Below, piece after piece: positions 1 through 11,534 of a stretch of 64,000 bases of DNA. Origin of the DNA: Sebastes aleutianus (Eukaryota; Chordata; Actinopteri; Perciformes; Sebastidae); assembly GCA_916700875.1 (NCBI GenBank), contig CAKAKS010000034.1, positions 11,435,195 to 11,499,194 of the forward strand, in the 5' to 3' direction. Below the pieces are notes generated by a model. That model was not told the origin of the DNA. It ran no database searches and saw only the letters and a program-made list of their open reading frames with translations. Positions within the stretch are counted from its first letter, which is position 1, and every line of letters begins with the position of its first letter. The translations under genes were made by a program, and so were the position numbers.

Positions 1-139
1 CCTGCCCAGATTTGGTTAGAAAGAGCAAACTCGTTTGATAATGGCAATGAAAGCTGCCCGTCAGCCGACTGATTTCATGTTTGTTACCTTGGGAAATTAT
101 TGAAAGGGAATCCTGGTTTATGCCACAGTATACACTCAG

Positions 140-398
140 TTGCCAGTCTATTTGATACACCTAGCTAAAACTAATGCTGTGTAAGACAACAGTCCTGCAA
201 TATATATAATTTCGAGGATGTAGTTATATCAATAAAGGTATGCTAAAAAACAGAAACTCTCCTCTGTATGCAATATAGCAGCAGTAACTACATCCTACTA
301 CTACTACTACTGTAACCTTCATGAAGTTTGGATTTATTGCAGGACTGTTGTATTAGACTACATTATTGTTAGCTAGGTGTACCTAATAAACTGGCAAC
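140..398. repeat. Hairpin MITE (inverted repeat)
   Basis: Arms of about 67 bp, at 140-206 and 333-398, are reverse complements with mismatches; both contain CAACAGTCCTGCAAT and ACACCTAGCTAA. The loop holds a CTA-rich stretch. The form and sequence resemble short non-autonomous DNA elements widespread in fish genomes; the superfamily is not clear. Confidence 0.7.
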
Positions 399-669
399 AA
401 TATTTTTACTTGAGTTGATTGGTTTAGCACCTAGACTCCCTATTTGAGTTATTTTTTCAAGCAGCAGTTCTTTATTATATCATAAGCTAATTTTACGAAC
501 AGTTTGATTCAGGTGCTTAGATGTTTGTAACCCACCTCCCCATTATTTCATGTTTTAATAGTTTGATCATTTATATCCAGGAGGATATGTGGTGGGCTAC
601 GGTCCAATATAAAATATAAAATAAGAAAATGGAGCGATTTTTTGGGGAGATTTTAACATTCTGGTTCAA

Positions 670-949
670 TTAAAGGACCAGTGTGTAGCATTTAGTGCGG
701 TCCATATGAGCAAAGTGTAGAGCGGCGGCCGCGAGCTAGCCAGTGGGGCACGCTCACATGCACTAAAAACACGTGCAGCCGGCCCGGTGATGTCAACAAA
801 CCATGGAGAAGCTCATATTACAACACACACAGAGAGAGTGGGTGACTTTATTCTCTGCTCAGGTAGACATTACTCCTCTATATCTTTACATAGCTAATAG
901 TTGTTTAATGCTATATTAATGCTTTGATTATCGTATAGAGCACCTTTAA
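670..949 (+). mobile_element. TTAA-flanked non-autonomous element, family A, copy 1
   Basis: It starts TTAAAGGACCAGTGTGTAGC, the same start as the elements at 20779 and 24581, and ends CACCTTTAA. TTAA at both ends fits a piggyBac-type target, but the superfamily is inferred only from that. This copy is short and its right terminal repeat is poor, so it is probably internally deleted. Confidence 0.55.
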
Positions 950-2200
950 AGTGCATTTTAGCACAATCACTATAATGCTAGACTCAGATTACAAGATATT
1001 GGGACCAATTAACCCAGACCTCTGAAAATCTGGGTACAGTCTGATTTGTGTCCTTGATCACTACCAGTGTTTGACACAGAATATGTGATAATGTGAGAGG
1101 TTTACAGATAAGATTGTATTGTGTATCATGTCTTGCTTGTTACATCAATGTGTTTATCTTTTAAAGATAACTCTGGCACAATAAATTAAATGTCAATAGC
1201 TATGTTTAATACTGGTGTTTGCACGAGTGTTTGTCTGTGACAGAGAAAGAGAGAGGTGTGTGAGAGTGTCACCTATTTTACTCTTATTTTCTTTTCTTGT
1301 GGTTTGTGATTTGACAGCTAATAATTACATTACCCTTGTGTGTGATACCACCTGATTTCAAAATCTGTTATGGTTTTCAAACTCTTAGTTAATTAGTTAA
1401 TTAGGCCCTAACCTCAGTATTAACTGTAACACAAAAGCTGATTCACTCTCACCCCATGACACGAGTTTTGTTTTTTAACCACCACCACCAGCCTTGCAGC
1501 TATTTTCCTAAACAAACAAACCATTTTGTATCCAAAATCTTACTGTGAACTTTGTCGTGCATGCACACTCCCTCTTTCCCCACTCTGTGAAAACTTCCCT
1601 TTCCCACTCATTTCAAGTTCTCTCCAGGTGAAGTTGTCAATGATCCCCTCACTCCTCCTCTTTTCTCAGGTCACAGGAGAAGTGGATTATCTTAGCTTTA
1701 TCACCCCGGCGCTCTGGCAATAACTCCACTCTCCTCTCACCGCGGTCCGTCCCCGCTGCGTCATGTTACCTCACAGCATGGAGCGCCGCGAAGTTAATCC
1801 CCACCACAACAGATCACAGTTACAGGTAATCTGCCACCGCCGTGACTCTAATCCCATCATGTGCACACTGAAAAACACTTAACCACGCGCGCTAGCACAC
1901 ACTGACGTACATGAAGTATGCATGCACAGGTGTTAAGTATGAGGTTTGACCAGTCACACAGTTAACAATGTAAAATATAATAGCCCGAGGCATTCAAGCC
2001 TGTTTATGCACACGCAGTCGGACTAACCGTCGCCACACAATGAAGCCAGCAGTGAGAGTGTGAGGAAATAAAGTCACCTGGCCTTTCAATCCTCTCGCCG
2101 TCTCAAACCCTGTGATTAAGAGATTTGCCTTGCAGGACAAGGGGAGGAACGAAAACGACAGAACTGAAAAATGAGAGGTCTTGCTCGCTCTTTCTCTTTC

Positions 2201-2226
2201 TCACACACACACACACACACACACAC
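2201..2226. repeat. (CA)13 microsatellite
   Basis: Uninterrupted CA dinucleotide tract in snx3 intron 1. Confidence 0.9.
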
Positions 2227-2517
2227 TGAAAGAGGCGGTGCGTGAGAGCTCTACGAGTCAAAGATAAGGTTTCCCTGGCCTCTGTTCTCTTCACGGCTGG
2301 TTAGAGGTTTGGGCCCCGGGTGTCTCAACTTACTGGCCCCTGCAGTGATTGGGAGGTGGGACCGGCCCACACCCAGCCGGGTCTTAGCGTTTCATTAATT
2401 GTCTAAAAAGGCACACTTTGCCTCTCTCACTTTCTAAGGGACATAATAAAATATAAGAGAGGAAGGACAGGACAGTGAAAGAAATGAAGTTAGCAGAAGG
2501 GACAAAAAAGAAACTTA

Positions 2518-3346
2518 AGCTGGGCATACACTCTACACTTTTAGAAATGTTGTTGTGTAATTCCTTCTACTGTACGAGTAGATTGTTTGCGATGTAAAGC
2601 CAAAGCTCACGACCCGAGTGCTCACACTGTACATTTAAAATGTTAAAAAACACAGCCCGTCAGCCCCTGCGGGTCATTCTGGCTGTTGACAGTTGTCAAT
2701 AAAGATTTGTTTGAAAGCTCTGAGGCAGGTATAGTTTGTTTGTTAGCAGCGATCTGTGCGGGTCACAATAATCCTCAAACCTGGTTTATGCTCGCGGTAG
2801 TGAAGCCGGCGCGAGGGGCACGCGCCAGAAAATTACGTCATCGCGGCTTTCGCGTGGTGCACGAAGGTTGTCGCGGTGGTTGGTCGTGCACTACGTCTAC
2901 TTTGTAACTACGAGCCCACTGCACGCGCTGCGCTTTCCACTTCAACATGGACTCCTTCGAGGAAAAACTGGTCAAGCAGGTTTGCCTGTACAGACATCTC
3001 TACAACTGTTCATTGGGAGACTACAGTGACAGTCACATGACATTACATACTTGGAAAGAAATAGGCAACACACTGCGGAAAGAAGAGGCTTTTTGCCGCA
3101 CGTATCGCCAGATTCTTGCCAATACACAGCCCTAGTGGATAGCCGACCAAAATTTCGGACCCGTCACGAATTCATCCGACTGTCCAATGGCTGGTCGGGA
3201 AGTGTTAATCGTTCCTCGGTCACCCCTGTACACTGCACAGCAAACGACGCCCGAGGAAGCAGAAATTCGGTCTGACTTTAAAATGAGTCGTGCAGCTCAA
3301 AATTTGGGCTAGAAACGGGCTAAAATCGTACAGTGTATGCCCAGCT
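2518..3346 (+). mobile_element. PIF/Harbinger-type element with perfect TIRs and TTA target duplication
   Basis: The ends are perfect 15-bp inverted repeats (AGCTGGGCATACACT and its complement) and are flanked on both sides by TTA (2515-2517 and 3347-3349). A 3-bp TWA target duplication is the hallmark of PIF/Harbinger elements. Inside lies a GC-rich patch (about 2800-2940) and a short ATG-started reading frame at 2947-3135 resembling the N terminus of a MADF/Myb-like accessory protein, which supports the class. No transposase (DDE) domain is present, so this 829-bp copy is non-autonomous. Confidence 0.75.
2947..3135 (+). pseudogene. MADF/Myb-like fragment of a Harbinger accessory protein
   Basis: A 62-residue frame starts at an ATG within the Harbinger-type element. 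It reads FEEKLVKQV, then HLYNCSLGDYSDS, then TWKEIG. This spacing (acidic start, aromatic HLY, DY..S, W..I) matches the first two helices of MADF-type DNA-binding domains, which PIF/Harbinger elements use in their second protein. The third helix (usually W..LRD) is degraded to YRQILAN and a stop follows, so it is a relic rather than a working gene. The match is by eye. Confidence 0.5.
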
Positions 3347-4887
3347 TTAGAAAAAGACAAACACAGACAATATGGTTATATTAAAAGCAGGTTTAAAAGA
3401 TAAAATGCTGTATCTAAAAATAAAAGGACCATAAAGCTAGATGTACCTCCTCTAAAGTAAACATCCTAGTTTCACTTCCCATTATGAGTGTACAAGGTGC
3501 AATCCACGCTCCATAGGAAGAGCATGTGATTCATAATGTGTGGGACACAATACCTTAGGCTCATTGAAATGGGTTGAAAAGAGGCAGAACCCTTAAAAAC
3601 AGCGAGACAGAGAGCGAGGGAGAGAGGGGACAAAGATCACTCATCTCCTGAGAGAACAGTTCAAGGCCACCATGCATTAGCTTTTAGCAGGATGGATTAA
3701 GTCAAGTTTGAGAGTGCGCATCCTAAACCTCCCCCATGCCCCCTTCCTACCCCTCCCATATACGCTCCTTTCAGAATAATAGCATAAAAAATGGCAACAT
3801 AATACCATCTCATTGCATCATATTCCAAAATGGGGAAAAAAAAAAGACGGGGAACAAAAGCGTTGGGGCTATGGGTCTTTCGCTCTCGCTTCTCCGTGTA
3901 CTCTCTCACTCGTTCACTCGCTCGCCGGCCCCTGCGGCCTGACAGCCTACCCTCTCTCCGACTCGCCTAGCTGGCAAAAAGCTGCTTTGTTGCCATAGTA
4001 TCAACTCCCACTTTTGATACTGTCATTTCAAGTAGGATATGGTAGCCTTGATACAATATGTTCCCTATTTCCATTAAAATAGTTGTCGAAGAGGATGCTG
4101 TAGACTTTGGATTACACTTGACTGTGCCTGACAAGCGCCCCCCCACACACACACCCACTCCCCATCTCTCCCCATTTTATTAATGACCAAAGGCCCCCGC
4201 CCCATAGCCCAAATGGAAAAAGAGAAAGAAAGAGAGAGAGAGAAGCTATGGGAGTAGAGAAGAGGAGGGGTAGAAGACTGAGTGAGAGTGAGCGACAGAG
4301 CTATAAGAGGCCTTTTATGTACTCCTATCCATAAACAAAGTGAGATCCCAAAGTTCGCTCCCCTGAATGTGCTCTCTGGATGAGATGGGAACCAACTAAA
4401 GACAAGAAAATTTTGATAATACCCAACATCCCCTCCTCTTCCCCCCTCACACACACACCAACTCCCTGTTTGCTGAGGGTCCAAACAAATACACTATGCT
4501 GCTTAAGGGGGTCCTCTACAAAAAACAAAACATTGAGGTGATATGATAAGCAGAATAACTCTGTCCATTAGGAACATGAAAAGCATGCGCAAAGACAGAA
4601 ACACCGAACCTAGCAGCTTCCTGTGGTCTATAAGCCAGTTAAGAAACTACGCTTAAAACGAAGGGATTTAGGTGAGAACAAAAATCCATTGTTTCAACAC
4701 GACCCTGGACATTACAAGTCTGCTCAGGCAAAATGAGATATCCGCCTCCTTTCACTAGGAACTTCCACCTCTTTAAAAAACCTGACTGAAAGACGTAGGT
4801 TGATTTTAAACACCAAATGCAGGCCTGGTTGTCAACAAGTGACTGTGTAACCTGCAAACAGTTCTTCTTCTCACATAACCCGATCTT

Positions 4888-5562
4888 TATAGAGAGGCAA
4901 AGTCCCTCCCCTTCCGTTGGTCCCCATGGGAAAAAAATATGTACGGTAGTCAACGGCGAGAGACAAATTTTTTGCGCCATGAATCCCACATACGATGTTT
5001 GTCGATTTAAGACATAATTTTGCAAGTCAAGAAAGTCAAAGTTTGTTGTAGGTTTGTCGTAGTATCATTTAGTTTTGTGTGAAATCACTCAGTGAACTAC
5101 ATCTCTCGTATCGCACAATATATGCCACCAAAACTAGCTAGCTGGCTAACTTAGCTATGTTCCACGCACCAATGAAACGTTATCGTACCTGATGTGTTTT
5201 ATCCAGCGACTCCTGGTCTTTTTATCAGCCGGGAAGCGAAAAAATAAGCAAGACCTGTTGCTAGTGTGAGTACAACCCAGTATGAAACACGCAGGCTTCG
5301 TAGCTTCAGCGAGAGAGACGTCACTTACGCGACTTTTGGGTGAGTAGTCTTTCTAATCACGCATTTTCACAGTTTGACAACAAACTTTCTTGACTTGCAA
5401 AATTATGTTTTAAATAGACAAACATCATTTGTGTGATTCATGGCGCAATTCAAACGGGATCAAAAAATTATTAGTCTCTCGCCGTTGACTGCTGTTCATA
5501 TTTTTTCTGAAATAAGGTGCCATGGTGTTCCACCGGAAGGGACGGGACTTCGCCTCTCTATA
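4888..5562. mobile_element. Foldback DNA element carrying a THAP-like segment
   Basis: Left arm about 4888-5040 and right arm about 5385-5562 are imperfect reverse complements over 150-180 bp; both contain TATAGAGAGGC at the outer end and CTTGACTTGCAAAATTATG toward the inside. The roughly 340-bp centre encodes a THAP-like segment on the minus strand. THAP domains occur in P-element-like transposases, so a P-type origin is possible. I see no clear target duplication. Confidence 0.65.
5165..5300 (-). pseudogene. THAP-like zinc-finger relic inside the foldback element
   Basis: Read on the minus strand, one frame gives CFILGC (C-x4-C), then LFFRFPADKK, then RWIKHIRYD. This is the order expected of a THAP domain: the zinc cysteine pair, the F..FP motif, the invariant tryptophan, and a later histidine. 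No starting methionine is visible and the frame soon stops, so it is a fragment. It could be the first exon of a transposase split by introns; the family match is by eye. Confidence 0.5.
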
Positions 5563-7149
5563 CAGTTTGTTTCACCACTAAATCGATGAACATTCAGACG
5601 CCTCCAATAAGTCACAAGCCAAACGCATAAGCTGACATTCATTTAAATAGAGTCAATGCAAACTTTCAGAGAAGGAATAAGCCCTTGCTCTGGTGTTTAC
5701 ACTATACATTAAACCATATATAGTTATCAAAGGGGCCTCAGTAACACATTATGAACTCAGCAAGTGACTGCACACAGCTGGGAGTGAAATGGGATAAGTG
5801 GGCAATGGGATGAAGGCTGGTGAGGGGGTGGCTTTCTGCCCTCCCATGGGTGGGGGGGCGGGGGGTAAAGGATGGGGAATAAACTCCAGCTCCCCCACAC
5901 CCTGGCCTGTTTCATTCTTCTCCTCTCTCAATGAGGGGATTAGGCAGACTCTCTCAGTGCGGCCACAAGGGCTCTCTCGATTTCGGGGTGGATAGCAGGA
6001 CAGCAGTGGGAACCGGAGACAAGGGAATAAGTTATAAACAGAAACTGTCTAGCATAATTAGACGATAGCATTTAAGTAGTTCTAAATATTATAAGCGAGA
6101 TAGAAACAAAAAGAGCGAAGCGCAGGCTATGCATTCCAGGCCGAGGCATTGTGGCTAACGCTCTTAACATGCTGGAGATGGAGTAAAACGCTTCTAAAGA
6201 AAGCTGAAGAAAGGAGAAGGAGGGAAGCAAAGCAAAGTTGACACCACGTTTGTTGAGAAGTGAGGGATGCGCCGCTTCTTCTGTGGTCTTATGCAAAGCA
6301 GGGTCACACAGGGCTATGAGGTGCACAATAATGCTGATTACACGCATATGCTAATTATTACACGCTAATCAAGTACAGTAGCCTTATATTCAACGCTAAT
6401 GCCTGGAGACGGCTTCTCTTCTCTCAACCCATTTCTTTAAGGTAAAGGGAAAGTATAAATACTTTAGGCCTGCTCGCCAATCTAAATACTCCAGGCCACT
6501 AACTACAGGGGTGTCAGTCAACTGAAATGACAATTTAAAGATAAGAGATGAGGCAATCAGAGGAGACTGGTGACTGCCTGACAATTTCAGACTCTCAGTA
6601 CAGCCTGCACATTAAAAGTGGATACAGTAGAGTCCTGGAATGGCTCAATTTATGCAAAATTGTATGTGGTGACAGACAGGATGAAAAATTAAACATGCAA
6701 ATGTCTTTGAAAAAAGTTTTTGTCAAATTCTGAAAATGGTGCCATTTAAAGAAAATCATACGACTTTCTCTTATGTTTGTGTCGGCTACATGTTGGTTAA
6801 AGACTCTTATAGCTGATCATATAATGTGAGTGAGCACTGAAACAAAGCCTTATTTAAGCTTGACAATTAATTCTTGACCTTAGAAACAGCAGGTGAAAAG
6901 AAAACGATCTCAGTCCAAGGTCCTCTAAGTTTATTTTCACTATTTAATTCACTATAGAAGTGAGCCCAATGTTGGTGAGAGTTGTAAGAGAGACTGTCCT
7001 GATCATAGGTTTCACTTCCTCCACAGTAACCTCCTCAAATATAGTAGACAACAATCTTTTCAGATGTAGGTCCCTGAAGCAAGACCTAATGTGTCTCAAT
7101 TTAGGGGTCCTTGACACAAAAAAGGTTAAGAACCAGTGCCCTAAGTTGC

Positions 7150-7366
7150 TCGTTCTGGAGCTTTCAACTTCATCACACAGTCTTCATCAGCACATGGAGT
7201 TTGCGAGTTGTCATTGAACTGTAGATCTTCAAACTTTTTGTTGTCCCGAGCAGGATTTTTCGTTCATGTTGGCCATGTTTGAACATCTACAGTTCAATAA
7301 CAACTGAGCAAACTCCAATCTGTTGATAAAGATTGTGTGATATGATCGTAAGCTCCGAAACATGTG
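7150..7366. repeat. Hairpin MITE
   Basis: The arms at 7150-7236 and 7279-7366 are reverse complements with mismatches; the core TTGAACTGTAGAT and GGAGTTTGC pair across a 42-nt loop. It is a short foldback of fish-MITE type. The sequence just upstream (7060-7140, GGTTAAGAACCAGTGC) also looks repetitive. Confidence 0.65.
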
Positions 7367-9132
7367 GGTAAGTGGACCTTGATTTAGTATTTTTTGTCAA
7401 TAATTTAGTATGGTCATTGTCTGCTATTTGTTATTTCATTGAAGTACAGAGCTAGAATGATTTACGCTGATTCAGCCTTGACTAGGAAGCTGTTTGCGTC
7501 TGTCACAGGAAAATACACATGAAAAATACAGAGTCAGGATCTGTGTTTTGCAATAGTTAGGACTGTGTAACCGTTATTCTCCTCACTGATTGCTCAATAA
7601 TGACAAACTTCTGAACAGTGTCAGCCAACAGTCTAACACGCAACACATGCATTTATACCTACATCAGCATAACGGCACTGTGGCACTATAACTGCCCCTG
7701 GCTTTTACTCCATGTTTTTATCCTTAGCTTTTGTATGTGAATTAGGTACTATTCGGAAATTAAAGTCATTTGAATTGAATTGACATTTAGACCAACTACT
7801 TTGCCAATAGATGGCAGGAACTAAAAAGTAAAGCATTTGTTCTCCTCTACAAGTTATTCCGTAGAGTAGGAGGAAGGAAATGTGTTGAGGGGGGGGTGGG
7901 AGAGACTGGAAAGGATCAGGCAGCATGCTACATCCTGTCTACACTTCCAGAGAAGCTGATTTATGTTCCCCTTTGGTCGGTACTGGAGTTTACTAGTTTA
8001 GATGACTTTTGATGAATAATAAGAAAAGTCAGGACACAAACCAAAGCATTCTTTAACCAAAACAACATTCCCACTAAAGTAATATTAGTATGGTGTGTAT
8101 ATATGGAAAGCAAGAGCTGAGCATTTGGTCATACAATCCTTTTAGGTTTGGTCATTAAGTGTAACAAATTCTGTTATCTACTCTTTGCAGTCAGCGAATG
8201 GGGTGTGGCTGGAGTTCAACTCCTAACTTTACAAGAAGACTTTAACTTTTAGGAGGAGTTATTTAATCATCATTTATTCAGCTTTGCTGCAGGGGTTATA
8301 TAACTCTTGTTTGAAGACATATGACTTGTGTTTAATTGGTAAAACAGCTGCTCTGTCACGCCACTGTGGAAAAACACTTGAGGCTAATGTAAACAAATTC
8401 CCTTCTTTAGCAAAGAGATAACAGCATGGCTGTTATACCAGTAAAGCAAACATCAGTAGGGTACATGTTTACATTGGTGTTTCACATCTCTCTGCGGCTT
8501 ACTAACAAACGTGAAGTCAAATAACTTCAAACCTAACATCAGTTACTAACATTAACTCACTAGCTTTCTATACCATCATCGTTTAGCAACTTCTTTAAAT
8601 CTAATTCTCAAATTCATTCACATAATACTAGACAGGTTAAACCATCTTCACCTGCCTTTTTACAAAACAAAACATGGCCAGTACTCCTTCAGATATCGTG
8701 CTGTACAAATATGGAACACCAAAATACATGTTATCAAGAGCTCGTTATCCTTAGAACATTTTAAAAGGAAATTATCATCCCATTTAATTCATGATGTCTA
8801 ATTATCTTTTGATATGTTTAGATACATTTTCTTTTTCTTCTGTACTGTTTCTTTTGTATGTATTTCATTGTTTTTATTGGATTGTTTTCCACTGTTTGGT
8901 TAGGTTTTTCTGCACATTTTGTGTACTTCTTGTTGTTGTTTAACTTTTGTTGTATTTTTAAAATTATGTTAGTTTAGATCTTTCTTCCTTTTTTTGTTAT
9001 TGTTTTTTTCTCTCCTGGGGTTGGGGGGAGGTCCTTTGACCTCTCCTAACACATTTCTTGTTTTGTTTTCATTGACTGGATTTTGTGCAGTTTTCTATAT
9101 GTGCAATTTAAATAAATTAAAAAATAAAAAGC

Positions 9133-9652
9133 TTAAAGGTCCCATATTATGCTCATTTTCAGGTTCATACTTGTATTTTGTGTTTCTACTAGAACATGTT
9201 TACATACAGTAATGTAAAAAAAAAATGTTTTATTTCCCTCATACTGTCAGCCTGAATATGCCTGTATTCACCCTCTTTCTGAAACGCTCCGTTTTAGCAC
9301 ATTTCGACAGAATTGCAATAGAATTGCATGGCTAGGAAACAGCTTTGGTCCATGTGTACTTCCTGTCAGCTGATGACATCCACTGCAACCAGGAAATAAA
9401 CTGGGACACATTTAGAATGTTTACGTTTAAATCTGTGTAAAGGGTCTAAATATTGTATATTTGTGACATCACAAATGGGCAGAAATCCTGACAGCTTGTT
9501 TCAAATGCAGAGTTTCTGAATACGGGCTGTGTGTATTTCCCTGTGGATTGAGCGTTTTGATACTTTCAAGGTATTTATATAGAGCTTAAACCTGCTTTAT
9601 AATAATAAAAAAAACATGAAAATCTCCCTTTTTTATAATATGGGATCTTTAA
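9133..9652 (+). mobile_element. TTAA-flanked MITE, family B
   Basis: It begins TTAAAGGTCCCATATTAT and ends ATAATATGGGATCTTTAA, giving about 16-bp inverted repeats with TTAA at both ends. About 520 bp, no coding capacity. It belongs to a common fish MITE type and lies about 250 bp from the snx3 first exon. Confidence 0.75.
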
Positions 9653-9901
9653 TGTCAGATAGCTAACTAGCCTAGTTAGCAAAGATGCTACTAGCCTGCT
9701 TGCTAGCGTTGGTTAACTCACAAATAACTCCCTATTCTTCACACATATAGTCATTCACACATCTTAATATTGACTTAATATTCACTGTGGAGTCCCATGA
9801 TGTCATAGAAGTCATAACGTTTCCTTGACTACAGGTAAAAAACGTTACCCAGCTCAGGTAAGCTAGTTAGCTTGGATGCTAACGTCATTAGCTATGGTTA
9901 C

Positions 9902-10063
9902 CTTCAGTCTGACTTCATAGGTGGTATATCTGGTCCTGCCCACTCCGGTGGTATCGGGGTTGCTCACATCGATCTCTAGGAAGTTACTCGGTGGTCCATA
10001 GGCGTCATTTAGGTTCTGAGGCTTAGAGAAGAGCCTTCTTGTGTCAGCTATGGTATCAGCCAT
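9902..10063 (-). CDS. snx3: Sorting nexin 3, first coding exon
   Basis: This exon encodes the first 54 residues of sorting nexin 3. It starts MADTIADTRRL and runs through KPQNLNDAYGPPSNFLEIDV, the conserved entry to the PX domain, to YEVRLK. The start is the ATG at 10063, in a good context (GAGAAATGG); the open frame upstream of it begins only with TTG. The exon ends with AAG followed by a GT donor, at the same residue as the known family intron. SNX3 binds PI3P on early endosomes through its PX domain and works with retromer to recycle cargo such as Wntless and the transferrin receptor; the PI3P-contacting arginine motif lies in the next exon, outside the window. It is head-to-head with afg1l, as in other vertebrates. 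Confidence 0.95.
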
Positions 10064-10560
10064 TTCTCCCACTGTCCTCTTCGTGCAGCTGTTGATAGTC
10101 AAGCTAAGTTAGCCTATCTACATCCTGTTGCTGACCTTCAAAATAAAACATTTGGTGCATGTTAAACCCGCGTTTTATGGATTAAAGAGGAAAAAACGCA
10201 CTATAATAGGGGAGTGTTTGTATTTAAATATACTATGTGTTTATATATGTGCTTTCCCACGCAATTAAATCGTTTACACACCTAAAAAGTGTAAGTGTAA
10301 CTTTTATGTTGAAGGTGAATCACAGGAGTTCCGGTATTGCTCTGGTTATCATTATGGAGAGCTTGAACTGGACAGCAGTGCTGCACTTCCGATCAGCTGA
10401 GGTTCAGCTGACGGTGCTCGGCCACCTGCTGCTCGGTTTGTTTACAACCCGCCCACCGGCCACATTGGTCCTAATCACGTTTTTGGATGATATGCATAAT
10501 TGTAATAATTGTATTTGTATAATTTCGGAGCATTCACGCTTCGCTATGTAAAGTAATTGC
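10064..10560. promoter_or_regulatory. snx3 5' leader and promoter (shared spacer with afg1l)
   Basis: Read toward snx3 (minus strand), there is a CCAAT box at 10464-10468, a CCCGCCC-type GC box at 10448-10454, and, abutting it, TTGTTTAC (plus strand 10438-10445), the consensus FOXO/DAF-16 binding element. The order CCAAT, GC box, then gene start fits a TATA-less housekeeping promoter. The transcription start is not visible. Promoter identity is inferred from position and motifs. Confidence 0.5.
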
Positions 10561-10796
10561 TGTTAAAATGTAAAAAAAATACAGGTGATCACGTTCAAAA
10601 TTATAGAAGTGCCTTCAGGATTTAATGCTGAACATAATATTGATTATTAAAAAAAAAACTAGAAAAATGTTACATTGTCATGTAAACAATTTGGATTTAT
10701 TTCGGTCTAAAATGTGCAACAGTTTGTTTTCTATTTATCTATTTTCAAGTGAACCTGTACATTTATTTGATAAGTGAGGCTTTTAATTATACATAC

Positions 10797-11290
10797 TGTC
10801 TTTATTATTTCATTTATTTATTATTGAGCCATTTGTTTCTACATTTCTGTCTTTATTATTTCATTTATTTATTGAGTCATTTATTTCTGTCTTTATTTCA
10901 TGTATTTATTGTTAATTCATTTATTTCTACATTTCTGTCTTTCTTATTTCATTTATTTAATATTTATTCATTTATTTCTACAATTCTGTCTTTATTATTT
11001 CATTTATTTATCATTGAGCCATTTGTTTCTACATTTATGTCTTTATTATTTCATTTATTTGTTATTGAGCCATTTATTATTACATTTTATTACATTTATT
11101 TATTATTGAGCCATTTATTTCTTAATTTCTGTCTTTCTTATTTCATTTATTTCTTATTGATTCATTTATTTCTACATTTCTGTCTTTATTATTTCATTTA
11201 TTTATTATTGAGTAATTTATTTCTACATTTCTGTCTTTATTATTGAATTAATGTATTATTGAGTCATTTATTTATTTATTCTTATGATTA
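10797..11290 (+). repeat. 51-bp minisatellite between snx3 and afg1l
   Basis: About nine imperfect units of roughly 51 bp, each beginning TGTCTTTATTATTTCATT and containing TTGAGCCATTTATTTCTACA. It is extremely AT-rich and strand-asymmetric (T on the plus strand). Because 51 is divisible by three, it leaves long accidental open frames. Confidence 0.85.
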
Positions 11291-11419
11291 TGATTTGTTA
11301 TATCTGATGAAATTTATTCCGGACTAGTCACAGTTAGATCCCTGCTATGTGTCATGTGGCTCATACTGTATGTGTCAGGTGACCATGATGTCAATAAAGT
11401 TTTCACGTTTTGAAACAGC

Positions 11420-11534
11420 ATGGCTGCGTACACGGTGCCTGCAGCTGTCAGATGCTCAATGAATGTTTTACTAAGAGACTCTGTTCTGATCTCAAAGAAC
11501 ATATGCCGACTGTCAGCTATTTGCACTGGAAACG
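11420..11534 (+). CDS. afg1l: afg1l exon 1 (mitochondrial targeting region)
   Basis: Encodes residues 1-38 plus one base, starting MAAYTVPAAVRCSM. It carries arginines, lysines and serines and no acidic residue except one D, as expected of a mitochondrial presequence. The donor is G|GTACGT. The phase-1 end joins exactly to the exon 2 acceptor, which is the main support, since presequences are poorly conserved. Confidence 0.85.

Larger units (their letters stand above)
1..9901 (-). other. snx3: snx3 intron 1 (runs past the left edge)
   Basis: The snx3 first coding exon lies at 9902-10063 on the minus strand and its donor faces this stretch, so everything to the left is intron 1. I looked for the remaining snx3 exons on the minus strand (the RRRYSDFEW part of the PX domain, the region around the PLPGKAF loop, and the C-terminal exon) and did not see them, so they should lie beyond position 1. 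The stretch holds a (CA)n tract, two hairpin MITEs, a PIF/Harbinger-type element, a THAP-bearing foldback element and two TTAA-flanked elements, listed separately. A small CpG-rich patch near 1700-1800 is unexplained. Otherwise it is AT-rich unique sequence with no supported gene. Confidence 0.75.

Noticed and set aside
4074..4484. 136-codon minus-strand open frame
   Set aside because: Low-complexity (S/L from GA-rich DNA); no family resemblance.
10064..10102. N-terminal extension of SNX3 by 13 residues
   Set aside because: The extended frame begins with TTG, not ATG; the ATG at 10063 has good context and matches the family start.
10749..11246. 165-codon open frame rich in F, L, I, H, Y
   Set aside because: It is the AT-rich 51-bp minisatellite read through; the unit is a multiple of three, so frames stay open. 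No domain, and not continuous with afg1l.
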